Below, piece after piece: positions 8,498 through 16,909 of a stretch of DNA of 46,628 bases. The DNA is from Mycobacterium helveticum (lineage in GTDB: Bacteria; Actinomycetota; Actinomycetes; Mycobacteriales; Mycobacteriaceae): positions 1-46,628 of the forward strand of contig NZ_VMQU01000029.1 of assembly GCF_007714205.1 (NCBI RefSeq). Direction: 5' to 3'. A program made the position numbers and the translations under genes. Under the pieces are notes generated by a model. That model was not told the origin of the DNA. It searched no databases and was given only the letters and a program-made list of their open reading frames with translations. Positions within the stretch are counted from its first letter, which is position 1. Each line of letters starts with the position of its first letter.

Positions 8498-8863
8498 ATG
8501 TCCTACGAACACCTTCGGGGCGTTATGGCAGGCTCACCGCACACCATGTTCGGCTCGGCTCCGGTGGCGCTCGCGCGGCCGCACCTGACTGTGGTTCCCG
8601 ATGCGCCGGTCGCATTCGAACCCGAGCCCGTGCCGCCGTCGACGCCGGACCAGTGGCAGGACCGCGCGTTGTGCGCGCAGACCGATCCCGAGGCGTTCTT
8701 CCCCGAGAAGGGCGGCTCCACCCGCGAGGCCAAGAAGATCTGTCTGGGCTGCGAGGTGCGCAGCGAATGCCTCGACTACGCCCTGGCGCACGACGAGCGC
8801 TTCGGCATCTGGGGCGGGCTCTCCGAACGGGAGCGTCGCCGCCTCAAGCGCGGCATCATCTGA
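8498..8863 (+). CDS. whiB2: WhiB2, iron-sulfur transcription factor of cell division
   Basis: 121 residues from ATG 8498, chosen because it follows a strong AGGAGG site at good spacing. The conserved part starts at DQWQDRALCAQTDPEAFFPEKGG and shows the four WhiB cysteines (ALC, then CLGCEVRSEC), the GIWGG turn, and the basic tail ERRRLKRGII. WhiB proteins bind a [4Fe-4S] cluster and work with the primary sigma factor; WhiB2 (WhmD) is essential for septation in mycobacteria. The M. tuberculosis annotation is shorter (about 89 residues), so the first 30 residues may be poorly conserved. The stop codon lies inside a 15-bp tandem duplication. Confidence 0.93.
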   Translation: MSYEHLRGVMAGSPHTMFGSAPVALARPHLTVVPDAPVAFEPEPVPPSTPDQWQDRALCAQTDPEAFFPEKGGSTREAKKICLGCEVRSECLDYALAHDERFGIWGGLSERERRRLKRGII

Positions 8864-8900
8864 CGCGGCATCATCTGACCGACAGCATCTGACCGACAGC
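8850..8900 (+). repeat. 15-bp tandem duplication spanning the whiB2 stop codon
   Basis: GCGGCATCATCTGAC is present at 8850-8864 and exactly again at 8865-8879, followed by two diverged units beginning CGACAGC (8880-8893 and 8894-8900). The second 15-bp copy places another TGA in frame with whiB2, so the array does not change the protein. Confidence 0.9.
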
Positions 8901-8911
8901 GCAATTCGCGG

Positions 8912-9430
8912 TCAGTCGTCATCGATCGTCGGGTCGATGACCGAGGGCTCGACGTCCAAATAGACGGCCACCTGAGCCACCAGGATCTCGTGCAGCAACT
9001 CGGCGAGTTCGACGGTGTCCTTCGCCCGTCGCTCGATCGGCTTGCGGAACAACACAATTCGTGCCCGCGTGGCGTTGCCGCGGACGTCGACGCCGGCCGG
9101 GATCAGGCGGGCCAGCGCGATCGGACCGTCGGCGACGACCTCGGGCGGCCACTGCACGCTCTCCGGATCCTTGGCCGCGATGCGGGGGATCTCGTCGACC
9201 GCGACGTCGAGGTCGGCCAGCCGGTCCGGCCAGCGCCGCTCGATGGGCTCGTAGGCTTCCAGGACCGCCATGTCGAACCGCTCGGCCCGGCTGCGCCACC
9301 CCGGCACCGTCGGCGGCAGCAACGGCCCGCGCATGTCCCGGCCCCGCCGGGAGGCCCGGGACGCGCCGGGTGCGCCCCTCGACCGATCGTTGCGGCCGAA
9401 GCTGCGCGAGTCGCCGCGGGAATCACTCAT
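8912..9430 (-). CDS. Metallopeptidase-family (zincin-like, DUF1025) protein, Rv3259-like
   Basis: 172 residues from ATG 9430; ATG 9334 (140 residues, starting MRGPLLPPTVPGW) matches the length recalled for the M. tuberculosis protein and is a good alternative. The first 32 residues are Arg/Ser-rich and probably disordered. The conserved core contains RFDMAVLEAYEPIERRW, DEIPRIAAKD and RIVLFRKPIERRA, ending with LHEILVAQVAVYLDVEP. In the broader family this last position holds HExxHxxG; here it reads HEILVAQV, so the second zinc His is not present. It is therefore unlikely to be a standard zinc peptidase. The gene is convergent with whiB2 (about 48 nt) and divergent from the DUF3499 gene. Confidence 0.85.
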   Translation of the reverse strand: MSDSRGDSRSFGRNDRSRGAPGASRASRRGRDMRGPLLPPTVPGWRSRAERFDMAVLEAYEPIERRWPDRLADLDVAVDEIPRIAAKDPESVQWPPEVVADGPIALARLIPAGVDVRGNATRARIVLFRKPIERRAKDTVELAELLHEILVAQVAVYLDVEPSVIDPTIDDD

Positions 9431-9508
9431 CGGGCACGATGGTAACGGTTGGACATCGTGCGCCGAACGGTTGCGCGTGTCCGGCGCTTCGGCGGCGTTT
9501 TCGCACGA

Positions 9509-9514
9509 TAACCT
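9509..9514 (+). promoter_or_regulatory. Candidate -10 element for a leaderless DUF3499 transcript
   Basis: TAACCT matches the mycobacterial -10 TANNNT and lies six bases before the GTG at 9521. No ribosome binding site is visible before that GTG, which fits leaderless transcription, common in mycobacteria. Pattern-based inference. Confidence 0.45.
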
Positions 9515-9520
9515 TTCGGC

Positions 9521-9964
9521 GTGAACGTTCCCCGTCGCTGTTGCCGGCCCGGGTGTCCGCACTACGCCGTGGCGACTCTGACGTTCGTCTACTCGGATTC
9601 GACGGCCGTGGTGGGTCCACTCGCGACCGCGCGGGAGCCGCATTCGTGGGACCTGTGCGTCGGCCACGCCGGCCGGATCACGGCGCCCCGCGGGTGGGAT
9701 CTCGTGCGCCACGCCGGCCCGCTGCCCACCCATCCCACGCATCCCGAGGACGACGACCTGGTGGCCCTGGCCGACGCGGTGCGTGAGGGCGGGCCGGGCG
9801 AGGCAAGCCTGCCCGGCGTCCCGCAGCGCGGATTCTCCGCGCCTTCGGTCCAGCACGCCGGTGTGCACGCGACCGCCCCGAGCGGCGCTGTGCTGGCGCC
9901 TCCCGAGCACCGGTCCGGGCGCCGCCGCGGGCACCTGCGCGTGCTGCCCGATCCCACCGACTAG
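9521..9964 (+). CDS. DUF3499 family protein (Rv3258c-like)
   Basis: 147 residues from GTG 9521. The N-terminal half is conserved: RRCCRPGCPHYAVATLTFVYSDSTAVVGPL, then HSWDLCVGHAGRITAPRGWDLVRH. The cysteines (CCRPGC and LCVGH) look like a small zinc-binding knuckle. The C-terminal half is Pro/Gly/Ala-rich with RRRGHLRVLPDP at the end and is probably flexible. The family is actinobacterial and its function is not known to me. It always lies beside whiB2 and pmmA in mycobacteria. A candidate -10 just upstream suggests a leaderless message. Confidence 0.85.
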   Translation: MNVPRRCCRPGCPHYAVATLTFVYSDSTAVVGPLATAREPHSWDLCVGHAGRITAPRGWDLVRHAGPLPTHPTHPEDDDLVALADAVREGGPGEASLPGVPQRGFSAPSVQHAGVHATAPSGAVLAPPEHRSGRRRGHLRVLPDPTD

Positions 9965-10084
9965 CGCCCACCCGCCGTGTCCGCGCGCGGCGTCGGGGCC
10001 CGCGCACCGTGGTGCCCGTGTCCCCGGGGGGTTATAGGCTGACGGCCAAGAGGCGAAGCAATCCATGGCGTCAGGAGGCCCCGC

Positions 10085-11488
10085 ATGTCTCGGCCCGCCG
10101 CGACTGTCCACCGTGTCGTCAAGGCCTACGACGTGCGCGGGCTGGTCGGTGAGGAACTCGACGAACCGCTGGTCACCGACCTGGGAGCGGCGTTCGCCCG
10201 GTTGATGCGCGCCGAGGGCGCCCACCAGGTGGTGATCGGCCACGACATGCGGGACAGCTCACCGGCGCTGGCGGCCGCGTTCGCCGGCGGCGTCACCGGG
10301 CAGGGCCTGGACGTGGTGCGCATCGGCCTGGCGTCCACCGATCAGCTGTACTTCGCCTCGGGGCTGCTGGACTGTCCCGGCGCGATGTTCACCGCCAGCC
10401 ACAACCCGGCGGCCTACAACGGCATCAAGCTGTGCCGCGCCGGGGCGAAACCCGTCGGCGCCGACACCGGGCTTGGCGTGATCGGCGATGACGTGATCGC
10501 CGGGGTCGCAGGCCACCGCGGGCGACCCGGCTCCGTCGCCGATCGCGACGTCCTGGCCGACTACGGCGCCTACCTGCGTTCGCTGGTGAACACCTGCGGG
10601 CTGCGTCCGCTGCGGGTGGCCGTGGACGCCGGCAACGGGATGGCCGGCCACACCGCGCCCGCGGTGCTCGGACCGATCGAGTCGATCACGATGTTGCCGT
10701 TGTACTTCGAGCTCGACGGCTCGTTCCCCAACCACGAGGCCAATCCGCTCGACCCCGCCAACCTGGTGGACCTGCAGGCCTACGTGCGCGACACGGGTGC
10801 TGACATCGGGCTGGCGTTCGACGGGGACGCCGACCGCTGCTTCGTGGTCGACGAGCGCGGCGAGCCGGTGGCGCCGTCGACGGTGACCGGCCTGGTGGCC
10901 GCCCGCGAGCTGAAGCGGGAGATCGGCGCGACCGTCATCCACAACGTGATCACCTCGCGCTCGGTGCCCGAACTGGTCACCGAGCGGGGCGGCACGCCGC
11001 TGCGCTCGCGGGTCGGCCACTCCTACATCAAGGCGCTGATGGCCGACACCGGCGCGATCTTCGGCGGCGAGCACTCGGCCCACTATTACTTCCGGGACTT
11101 CTGGGGCGCCGACTCCGGGATGCTGGCCGCGCTGTACGTGCTGGCCGCCCTCGGCGAGCAGGAGCGGCCGCTGTCGGAGCTGACCGCCGACTACCAGCGC
11201 TACGAGTCCTCCGGCGAGATCAACTTCAGGGTGGCCGACGCGCCGCACTGCGTGGAGGCCGTGCTGAAGTCGTTCGGCGCCCGGATCCACTCCCTCGATT
11301 ACCTCGACGGGGTGACGGTCGACCTGGGCGACGGCAGTTGGTTCAACCTGCGCAGCTCGAACACCGAGCCGCTGCTGCGGCTCAACGTCGAGGCCCGTGA
11401 CGCCGGGGACGTCGCCGCCGTCGTCAAGCAGGTCACCGCGGAGATCGACGTGGCGAACTCCGCGGTGCCCGGAGACGCCGGACCGTGA
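10085..11488 (+). CDS. pmmA: Phosphomannomutase PmmA/ManB (Rv3257c type)
   Basis: 467 residues from ATG 10085, preceded by AGGAGG at a suitable distance. It interconverts mannose-6-phosphate and mannose-1-phosphate, the substrate of the guanylyltransferase at 3915. Motifs of the phosphohexomutase superfamily in order: VKAYDVRGLVGEEL near the N-terminus, the phosphoserine loop TASHNP with Ser105, the metal loop DGDADR at about 246-251, the sugar-binding GGEHSAHYYFRD, and the C-terminal RSSNTEPLLRLNVEA phosphate-binding loop. The next gene starts within its stop codon (GTGA at 11485), and manA follows, so three steps of mannose supply are co-expressed. Confidence 0.94.
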   Translation: MSRPAATVHRVVKAYDVRGLVGEELDEPLVTDLGAAFARLMRAEGAHQVVIGHDMRDSSPALAAAFAGGVTGQGLDVVRIGLASTDQLYFASGLLDCPGAMFTASHNPAAYNGIKLCRAGAKPVGADTGLGVIGDDVIAGVAGHRGRPGSVADRDVLADYGAYLRSLVNTCGLRPLRVAVDAGNGMAGHTAPAVLGPIESITMLPLYFELDGSFPNHEANPLDPANLVDLQAYVRDTGADIGLAFDGDADRCFVVDERGEPVAPSTVTGLVAARELKREIGATVIHNVITSRSVPELVTERGGTPLRSRVGHSYIKALMADTGAIFGGEHSAHYYFRDFWGADSGMLAALYVLAALGEQERPLSELTADYQRYESSGEINFRVADAPHCVEAVLKSFGARIHSLDYLDGVTVDLGDGSWFNLRSSNTEPLLRLNVEARDAGDVAAVVKQVTAEIDVANSAVPGDAGP

Positions 11489-12615
11489 GTGCGACCCGGG
11501 CGATCGACCTCGAAGACGCCGAGGGCCTGCTGGCCGCCGACCGGGACGGCCTGCTGCGGGCGGCGTCGTCGGCCGGCGCCCAGGTGCGTGCCGTCGCCGC
11601 CGCGGTCGAGGAGGGCGCGCTGGACCCGCTTAGCGTCGACCACCCTCCGCGCAGCGTGATCTGGGTGGCCGGCCGCGGGACCGCCGAGACCGCCGGCGCC
11701 ATCCTGGCCGCGACGCTGGGCGGGCAGGTGTCCGCGCCGATCGCGGTTCTCGGCGAGGCGCCGCCGTGGGTAGGCCCGCTCGACGTGCTGATCGTCGCCG
11801 GTGACGATCCCGGCGATCCGGCGTTGGTCACGTCCGCGGCGACGGGGGTGCGCCGCGGCGCGCGGGTCGTCGTGGCGGCCCCGTACGAGGGTCCGCTGCG
11901 CGATTCCACCGCCGGGCGAGTCGCCGTGCTCGCCCCGCGGCTCCGGGTCCCCGACGAGTTCGGGCTCTGCCGCTACCTGGCCGCCGGCCTGGCCGCCCTG
12001 CACACCGTGGACCCCGGAACGGGCATCGACCTGGGGCGGCTCGCCGACGAACTGGACGCCGAGGCCCTGCGCAACAGCGCCGGCCGCGACCTGTTCACCA
12101 ACCCCGCCAAGACGATCGCCGCGCGGATCTCCGGTCACCGGGTCGCGCTGGCCGGCGACGGCGCCGCCACGATCGCCGTGGCGCGGCACGGCAGTTCGCT
12201 CCTGCTGCGGATCGCGCGCGAGGTGGTCGCCGCCGCCGGGCTCGCCGACGCGGTGGTGGCGCTGCGCGCCCCCGACGGCCCGGGCCCCGACGGTTTGAGT
12301 GACGCCCGGTCCTCGGTGGACACGCTCTTTCACGACGAACAGATCGACGGGCCGCTGCCCGAGCGGCTGCGGGTGCTGGCGCTCACCCTGGCCGCCGAAC
12401 GCACGGTGGTGGCGGCGCGCGTCGCCGGTGCCGGAGACGTCCACCTGGTCTGCGCCGAGGATGTGCCGGAGGCGCCCGGCGACCCGGCCGCGCCCGGCGG
12501 GGCGGCCGGTGGCAAGGCCATGCCGGCCGGCGCGGGGAGCGCCTGGCAACAACTGACAGTATTGGCCGTCCGGCTGGAGATGGCCGCGGTTTACCTGCGA
12601 CTGGTGCGGGGATAG
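11485..12615 (+). CDS. SIS/TobH-like phosphosugar isomerase family protein (Rv3256c-like)
   Basis: 376 residues; GTG 11485 overlaps the pmmA stop. IWVAGRGTAETAGAILAAT near residue 55 resembles a SIS-domain sugar-phosphate loop, and DVLIVAGDDPGDPALVTSAATGVRRGARVVVAAP fits the second strand-loop of a SIS fold. NSAGRDLFTNPAKTIAARISGHRVALAGDG begins the second half. Proteins of this type lie between phosphomannomutase and mannose-6-phosphate isomerase in actinobacteria and are annotated as TobH or as bifunctional phosphoglucose/phosphomannose isomerase-like; the reaction of the mycobacterial protein is not established to my knowledge. The context suggests a role in hexose-6-phosphate interconversion. 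Confidence 0.82.
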   Translation: MSATRAIDLEDAEGLLAADRDGLLRAASSAGAQVRAVAAAVEEGALDPLSVDHPPRSVIWVAGRGTAETAGAILAATLGGQVSAPIAVLGEAPPWVGPLDVLIVAGDDPGDPALVTSAATGVRRGARVVVAAPYEGPLRDSTAGRVAVLAPRLRVPDEFGLCRYLAAGLAALHTVDPGTGIDLGRLADELDAEALRNSAGRDLFTNPAKTIAARISGHRVALAGDGAATIAVARHGSSLLLRIAREVVAAAGLADAVVALRAPDGPGPDGLSDARSSVDTLFHDEQIDGPLPERLRVLALTLAAERTVVAARVAGAGDVHLVCAEDVPEAPGDPAAPGGAAGGKAMPAGAGSAWQQLTVLAVRLEMAAVYLRLVRG

Positions 12616-12623
12616 ATACACAC

Positions 12624-13850
12624 GTGCAACTGCTACGCGGGGCCTTGAGGACGTACGCATGGGGATCGCGTATGGCCATCGCCGAGTTCACCGGCCGGCC
12701 GGTCCCGGCGGCCCACCCGGAGGCCGAGCTCTGGTTCGGGGCACACCCCGGCGATCCGGCCTGGCTGGAAACCGAGCACGGCGAGGTCTCGTTGCTGGAC
12801 GCGCTGGTCGCCGACCCGGAGGGCCAGCTCGGGCCCGGCTCGCGCGCCCGGTTCGGCGACGTCCTGCCGTTCTTGGTGAAGGTGCTGGCGGCCGAGGAGC
12901 CGCTGTCGCTTCAGGCCCACCCCAGCGCCGAGCAGGCGGTCGAGGGCTACCTGCGCGAGGAGCGGCTGGGCATCCCGGTGAACTCCCCGGTCCGCAACTA
13001 CCGCGACACCTCCCACAAGCCCGAGTTGCTGGTGGCGCTGCAGCCCTTCGAGGCGCTGGCCGGGTTCCGTCAGGCCGCGCGTACCGCGGAGCTGCTGCGG
13101 GCGCTGGCGATCGCCGAGCTGGACCCCTACATCGAGCTGCTCAACGACCAGTCCGACGCCGACGGCCTGCGTGCGCTGTTCACGACCTGGATCACCGCGC
13201 CCCAGCCCGACCTCGACGCGCTGGTCGCGGCCGTGCTGGACGGTGCGATCGCCTACGTGAGCTCCGGCGCGACCGAGTTCGCCGACGAGGTCAAGACGGT
13301 GCTCGAGCTCGGCGAACGCTATCCGGGCGACGCCGGGGTGCTGGCGGCCCTGCTGCTGAACCGCATCAGCCTGGCCCCGGGCGAGGCCATCTTCGTACCG
13401 GCCGGCAACCTGCACACCTATCTGCGGGGCTTCGCCGTCGAGGTGATGGCCAACTCCGACAACGTGCTGCGCGGCGGCCTCACCCCCAAGCACGTCGACG
13501 TGCCCGAGCTGCTGCGGGTGCTGGACTTCAGCCCCACCGCCGAGGAGCGCCTGCGCCCGCGTGTCCGCCGCGAGGGGTTCGGCATGGTGTACGAGACCCC
13601 GGCCGAGGAGTTCGCGGTGGCGCTGCTGGCGCTGGAGGGCGCGTACCTGGGGCACGAGGTCGACGCGGCGTGCAGCCACGAGGGGCCGCAGGTCCTGCTG
13701 TGCACCGAGGGGTGCACGACGGTGCACGGCAAGTCCGGCTCGCTCACGCTGCGGCGCGGGATGGCGGCCTGGGTGGCCGCCGACGACGGCCCGATCCGGC
13801 TCGTCGCGCGCGAGCCCACCAAGCTGTTCAGGGCGACCGTGGGGCTGTGA
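12624..13850 (+). CDS. manA: Mannose-6-phosphate isomerase ManA
   Basis: 408 residues from GTG 12624, eight bases after the previous stop. Type I phosphomannose isomerase with cupin-fold zinc site: LLRGALRTYAWGSR at the N-terminus, FLVKVLAAEEPLSLQAHPSAEQA (zinc-binding Gln and His), NYRDTSHKPELLVAL (Glu), and GEAIFVPAGNLHTYLRGFAVEVMANSDNVLRGG (His and the family signature). It links fructose-6-phosphate to GDP-mannose synthesis for mannolipids and LAM, cytoplasmic. Last gene of the pmmA operon. Its final 23 bases overlap the predicted 3' end of the convergent, frameshifted oxidoreductase gene. Confidence 0.94.
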   Translation: MQLLRGALRTYAWGSRMAIAEFTGRPVPAAHPEAELWFGAHPGDPAWLETEHGEVSLLDALVADPEGQLGPGSRARFGDVLPFLVKVLAAEEPLSLQAHPSAEQAVEGYLREERLGIPVNSPVRNYRDTSHKPELLVALQPFEALAGFRQAARTAELLRALAIAELDPYIELLNDQSDADGLRALFTTWITAPQPDLDALVAAVLDGAIAYVSSGATEFADEVKTVLELGERYPGDAGVLAALLLNRISLAPGEAIFVPAGNLHTYLRGFAVEVMANSDNVLRGGLTPKHVDVPELLRVLDFSPTAEERLRPRVRREGFGMVYETPAEEFAVALLALEGAYLGHEVDAACSHEGPQVLLCTEGCTTVHGKSGSLTLRRGMAAWVAADDGPIRLVAREPTKLFRATVGL

Positions 13851-15238
13851 CGGTCCGCCGTGCCCGGGAGGCCTGGCGGCGTCCGCCCAGCCAGAGCTTC
13901 AAGTTGTGCGCGACGGCGCGGCCGACGATCCGCGGCGGCGGCACCATGTACAGGCTGTCGAGCAGCGAGAACCGGCGCAGGAACCATTCGGCGAGCACGG
14001 GTTCGGTCTCGGCCGCGCCGAGGAACTGGTCGAACAGCGCACCGACCGGCCGCCACCAGCGGGGGATGGGGTCGGTCTCGGCGTGGTGGAAGCTGACGTC
14101 GCCGATGGCGTTCATCAGCCAGACCGGGTAGGTGGTCCTGGCGGTGGCGCGGTTCAGTGTCGCCGGCACGCGGTCGTCCGGTTGCTGCAGCGCGCGCCGC
14201 AGGTGCCCGGCCTGCAGCGACGTCATCGTCATGCCCTGCCCGAAGGTGGGGTTGAAGCTGGCGACCGCGTCGCCGAACGGGACGATGCCGCCCGGGGAAG
14301 CGGTCCAGCTTGTCGTAGCGGCGCCACCTGCTGGCCGGGAACGCGTGGAAGGCCGGCTCGCCGAGCGGCTCCGCCTGCGCCAGCGCGGCGGTGAAATGCG
14401 CCGGCAGCAGCTCGGCGGCCAGCGCCAGCATCTGCGGGAACGTCCGCGGCGGTTTGGCATCGGCCACCCCGAAGGTGGTGAGCACCCAGGTGCCGTCCTC
14501 GTAGCACAGCATGCCCAGCCCCAGCGACTGCTCGTGGGAGGCCCCGGCGACGACCACCTTCTCGGCGATCAGGCCGTCGGGTATGCGGAACTGCCGGGTG
14601 GCGTAGTTGATGCCGATGTCCAGGGTCTGTTCGGGCGGGCGCGAGTAGCCCCACCGGGTCAGCCACACCGGCAGCCGGGTGCCGCGGCCGGCCGCGTCGA
14701 CGACCAGGCCGGCCGGCACGAACTCGGCGCCGACGGGGTCGCCGGAATCCAGCAGCACCCCGGTGACCCGCCGCCGGGCGGGGTCGAAGCGCGGCTCGGC
14801 GACGCGGCGCCGCACGATCTCGACGTTGGCGCTGTCGCGCACGCGCCGGCGCAGCTGCCATTCCAGGTGCGGGCGGCTGGGAACGTAGGCGGTGAACTCG
14901 TCGCGCAGGGTCTGCCCCACGCCGAGCACGTGGCCCGCGGCGCCGAGATGGATGCAGTCGGGCCGGTTCTCCAGCATGGGCACGCCCGCGGCGACCATGT
15001 CCCGCAACAGTCCGGGGAACAGGCCGTCGAACTCGATCGCCCCGCGGGCCATCAGCATGTGCAGGTGCCGGTCCTGGGGCACCGTCGCGCGGTTGGCCGG
15101 GGTGTCCGGCAACTCGTCGCGTTCGTAGACGGTCACCCGCGAGTAGAACTGCGAGAGGACCCGCGCGGCGCACAACCCCGCGATGCCGGCCCCGATGACG
15201 ACGGCGTGTTCCCGTGTGTTGTGTTCGCCCCCGGACAC
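13828..15238 (-). pseudogene. FAD-dependent oxidoreductase (Rv3254-like), interrupted by a frameshift
   Basis: The frame from GTG 15238 encodes an FAD monooxygenase-type N-terminus (VVIGAGIAGLCAARVLSQ, then VYERDELP) and reads well to about residue 314 (KLDRFPG). Beyond about 14291-14297 the homologous sequence continues in another frame as GGIVPFGDAVASFNPTFGQGM, the second FAD-binding motif, and ends at 13828. A single extra G in a GGG run on the coding strand explains the shift (CCCCGGGCGGC where CCCCGGCGGC is expected). Joined, the protein would be about 470 residues, the usual length. The sequence is otherwise undegraded, so this is either a very recent mutation or a base-calling error. 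It resembles geranylgeranyl-reductase/squalene-monooxygenase-like enzymes; the substrate is unknown. Confidence 0.8.
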
Positions 15239-15292
15239 TTTCGCAGGGTACCCAGTACTGTGCCGTCAAACGGGTGACCAACGGGAGGGCGG

Positions 15293-16804
15293 ATGGCCAA
15301 TCGGTGGCGCATGAAGTCCGTGGAGCAATCGATCGCCGACACCGACGAGCCGGACACCCGGCTGCGCAAGGACCTCAACTGGTGGGACCTGGTGGTGTTC
15401 GGGGTCGCGGTGGTGATCGGCGCGGGCATCTTCACGGTGACGGCCTCGACCGCCGGCGACATCACCGGCCCGGCCATCTGGGTGTCGTTCGTGATCGCCG
15501 CGGTCACCTGCGCGCTGGCGGCGCTGTGCTACGCCGAGTTCGCGTCGACGCTGCCGGTGGCGGGGAGCGCCTATACCTTCTCCTACGCCACCTTCGGCGA
15601 GTTCCTCGCCTGGATCATCGGTTGGAACCTGCTGCTGGAACTGGCCATCGGCGCGGCCGTGGTGTCCAAGGGGTGGTCGAGCTACCTGGCGACGGTGGTC
15701 GGCTTCGCCGGTAGCCGGCTGCAGCTCGGAGCGGTCCGGCTCGACTGGGCGGCGCTGCTGATCGTCGCGGTGGTGGCGACCCTGATCGCGCTGGGCACGA
15801 AGTTGTCGTCGCGGTTCTCCGCGGTGGTCACCGGCGTCAAGGTGGCGGTGGTGGTGCTGGTGGTGGTGGTCGGCGCCTGCTACGTCAAGGGCGCGAACTA
15901 CTCGCCGTTCGTCCCCGCGCCCGAGACGGGGCATGAGGCCTCAGGCATCAACCAGTCGGTGCTGTCGCTGCTGACCGGGGCGCCCGGCAGCCACTACGGC
16001 TGGTACGGCGTGCTCGCGGGGGCGTCCATCGTGTTCTTCGCGTTCATCGGGTTCGACATCGTGGCCACGATGGCCGAGGAGACCAAGCGGCCCCAGCGCG
16101 ACGTCCCCAAGGGCATCCTGGTGTCGCTGGCGATCGTCACGGTCCTCTACGTCGCGGTGTCGGTCGTGCTGTCGGGCATGGTGCCCTACTGGAAACTCAA
16201 GACCGTCCCGGGCCGCGGGCAGGCCAACCTCGCGACGGCGTTCACGGCGAACGGGGTGCACTGGGCCGGCAAGGTCATCGCCATCGGGGCGCTGGCCGGG
16301 CTGACCACCGTGGTGATGGTGCTGATCCTCGGTCAGTGCCGCATCCTGTTCGCGATGGCGCGCGACGGCCTGCTGCCGCGGTCGCTGGCCAAGACCGGTG
16401 CGCGGGGGACCCCCGTCCGGGTCACCGTGCTGGTCGCGGTGTTGGTGGCGCTGACGGCCTCGGTGTTCCCGATCGCCAAGCTCGAGGAGATGGTCAATGT
16501 CGGCACGCTGTTCGCGTTCGTCCTGGTCTCCGCCGGCGTCATGGTGTTGCGCCGGACGCGTCCCGACCTGGAGCGCGGCTTTCGGGCCCCGTGGGTGCCG
16601 CTGCTGCCGATCGCCTCGATCTGCGCGTGCGTCTGGCTGATGCTGAACCTCACCGCGCTGACCTGGATCCGGTTCGGGATCTGGCTGGTCGTCGGGACCT
16701 CGATCTATGCCGGCTACGGGTACGGGCATTCGTTACAGGGCCGCCGGGAGGCCGGCGACGAGCCACGCTTGCCCGCGCCGCGCCGCGCCCTACCTCCCCG
16801 GTAA
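15293..16804 (+). CDS. APC-family amino acid permease (Rv3253c-like)
   Basis: 503 residues from ATG 15293 after a GGGAGGG ribosome site. About twelve membrane segments are visible, beginning LVVFGVAVVIGAGIFTVTAS, which contains the GxGIF substrate-binding loop of the APC superfamily, and later FFAFIGFDIVATMAEETKRPQRDVPKGI, a cationic amino acid transporter (CAT) signature. The protein probably takes up an amino acid across the cytoplasmic membrane; the substrate is not decided by sequence, though the CAT-like signature hints at cationic ones. It is divergent from the broken oxidoreductase (55 nt) and upstream of the alkB operon, from which it is separated by an operator region. Confidence 0.9.
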   Translation: MANRWRMKSVEQSIADTDEPDTRLRKDLNWWDLVVFGVAVVIGAGIFTVTASTAGDITGPAIWVSFVIAAVTCALAALCYAEFASTLPVAGSAYTFSYATFGEFLAWIIGWNLLLELAIGAAVVSKGWSSYLATVVGFAGSRLQLGAVRLDWAALLIVAVVATLIALGTKLSSRFSAVVTGVKVAVVVLVVVVGACYVKGANYSPFVPAPETGHEASGINQSVLSLLTGAPGSHYGWYGVLAGASIVFFAFIGFDIVATMAEETKRPQRDVPKGILVSLAIVTVLYVAVSVVLSGMVPYWKLKTVPGRGQANLATAFTANGVHWAGKVIAIGALAGLTTVVMVLILGQCRILFAMARDGLLPRSLAKTGARGTPVRVTVLVAVLVALTASVFPIAKLEEMVNVGTLFAFVLVSAGVMVLRRTRPDLERGFRAPWVPLLPIASICACVWLMLNLTALTWIRFGIWLVVGTSIYAGYGYGHSLQGRREAGDEPRLPAPRRALPPR

Positions 16805-16837
16805 GGTGGCGGATCAGCTTTACAAAAGCCGCTTAAT

Positions 16838-16870
16838 GTCTAGACAAGAGACTAAACTTGTCATATTGTC
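16838..16870 (+). promoter_or_regulatory. alkB promoter and TetR-type operator
   Basis: GACAAG at 16843-16848 and CTTGTC at 16857-16862 form an exact inverted repeat with an 8-nt spacer, and GTCTAGAC at 16838-16845 is itself a palindrome overlapping the left arm. TAGACA (16841) and TATTGT (16864-16869) are spaced 17 nt and could be -35 and -10, so the dyad would lie in the core promoter. The obvious candidate binder is the TetR protein encoded as the last gene of the same operon (18521-19156). Confidence 0.6.
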
Positions 16871-16909
16871 CAAATCAATCGTGGTGTGACTCACAAGGAG
16901 GTTTGGCGT

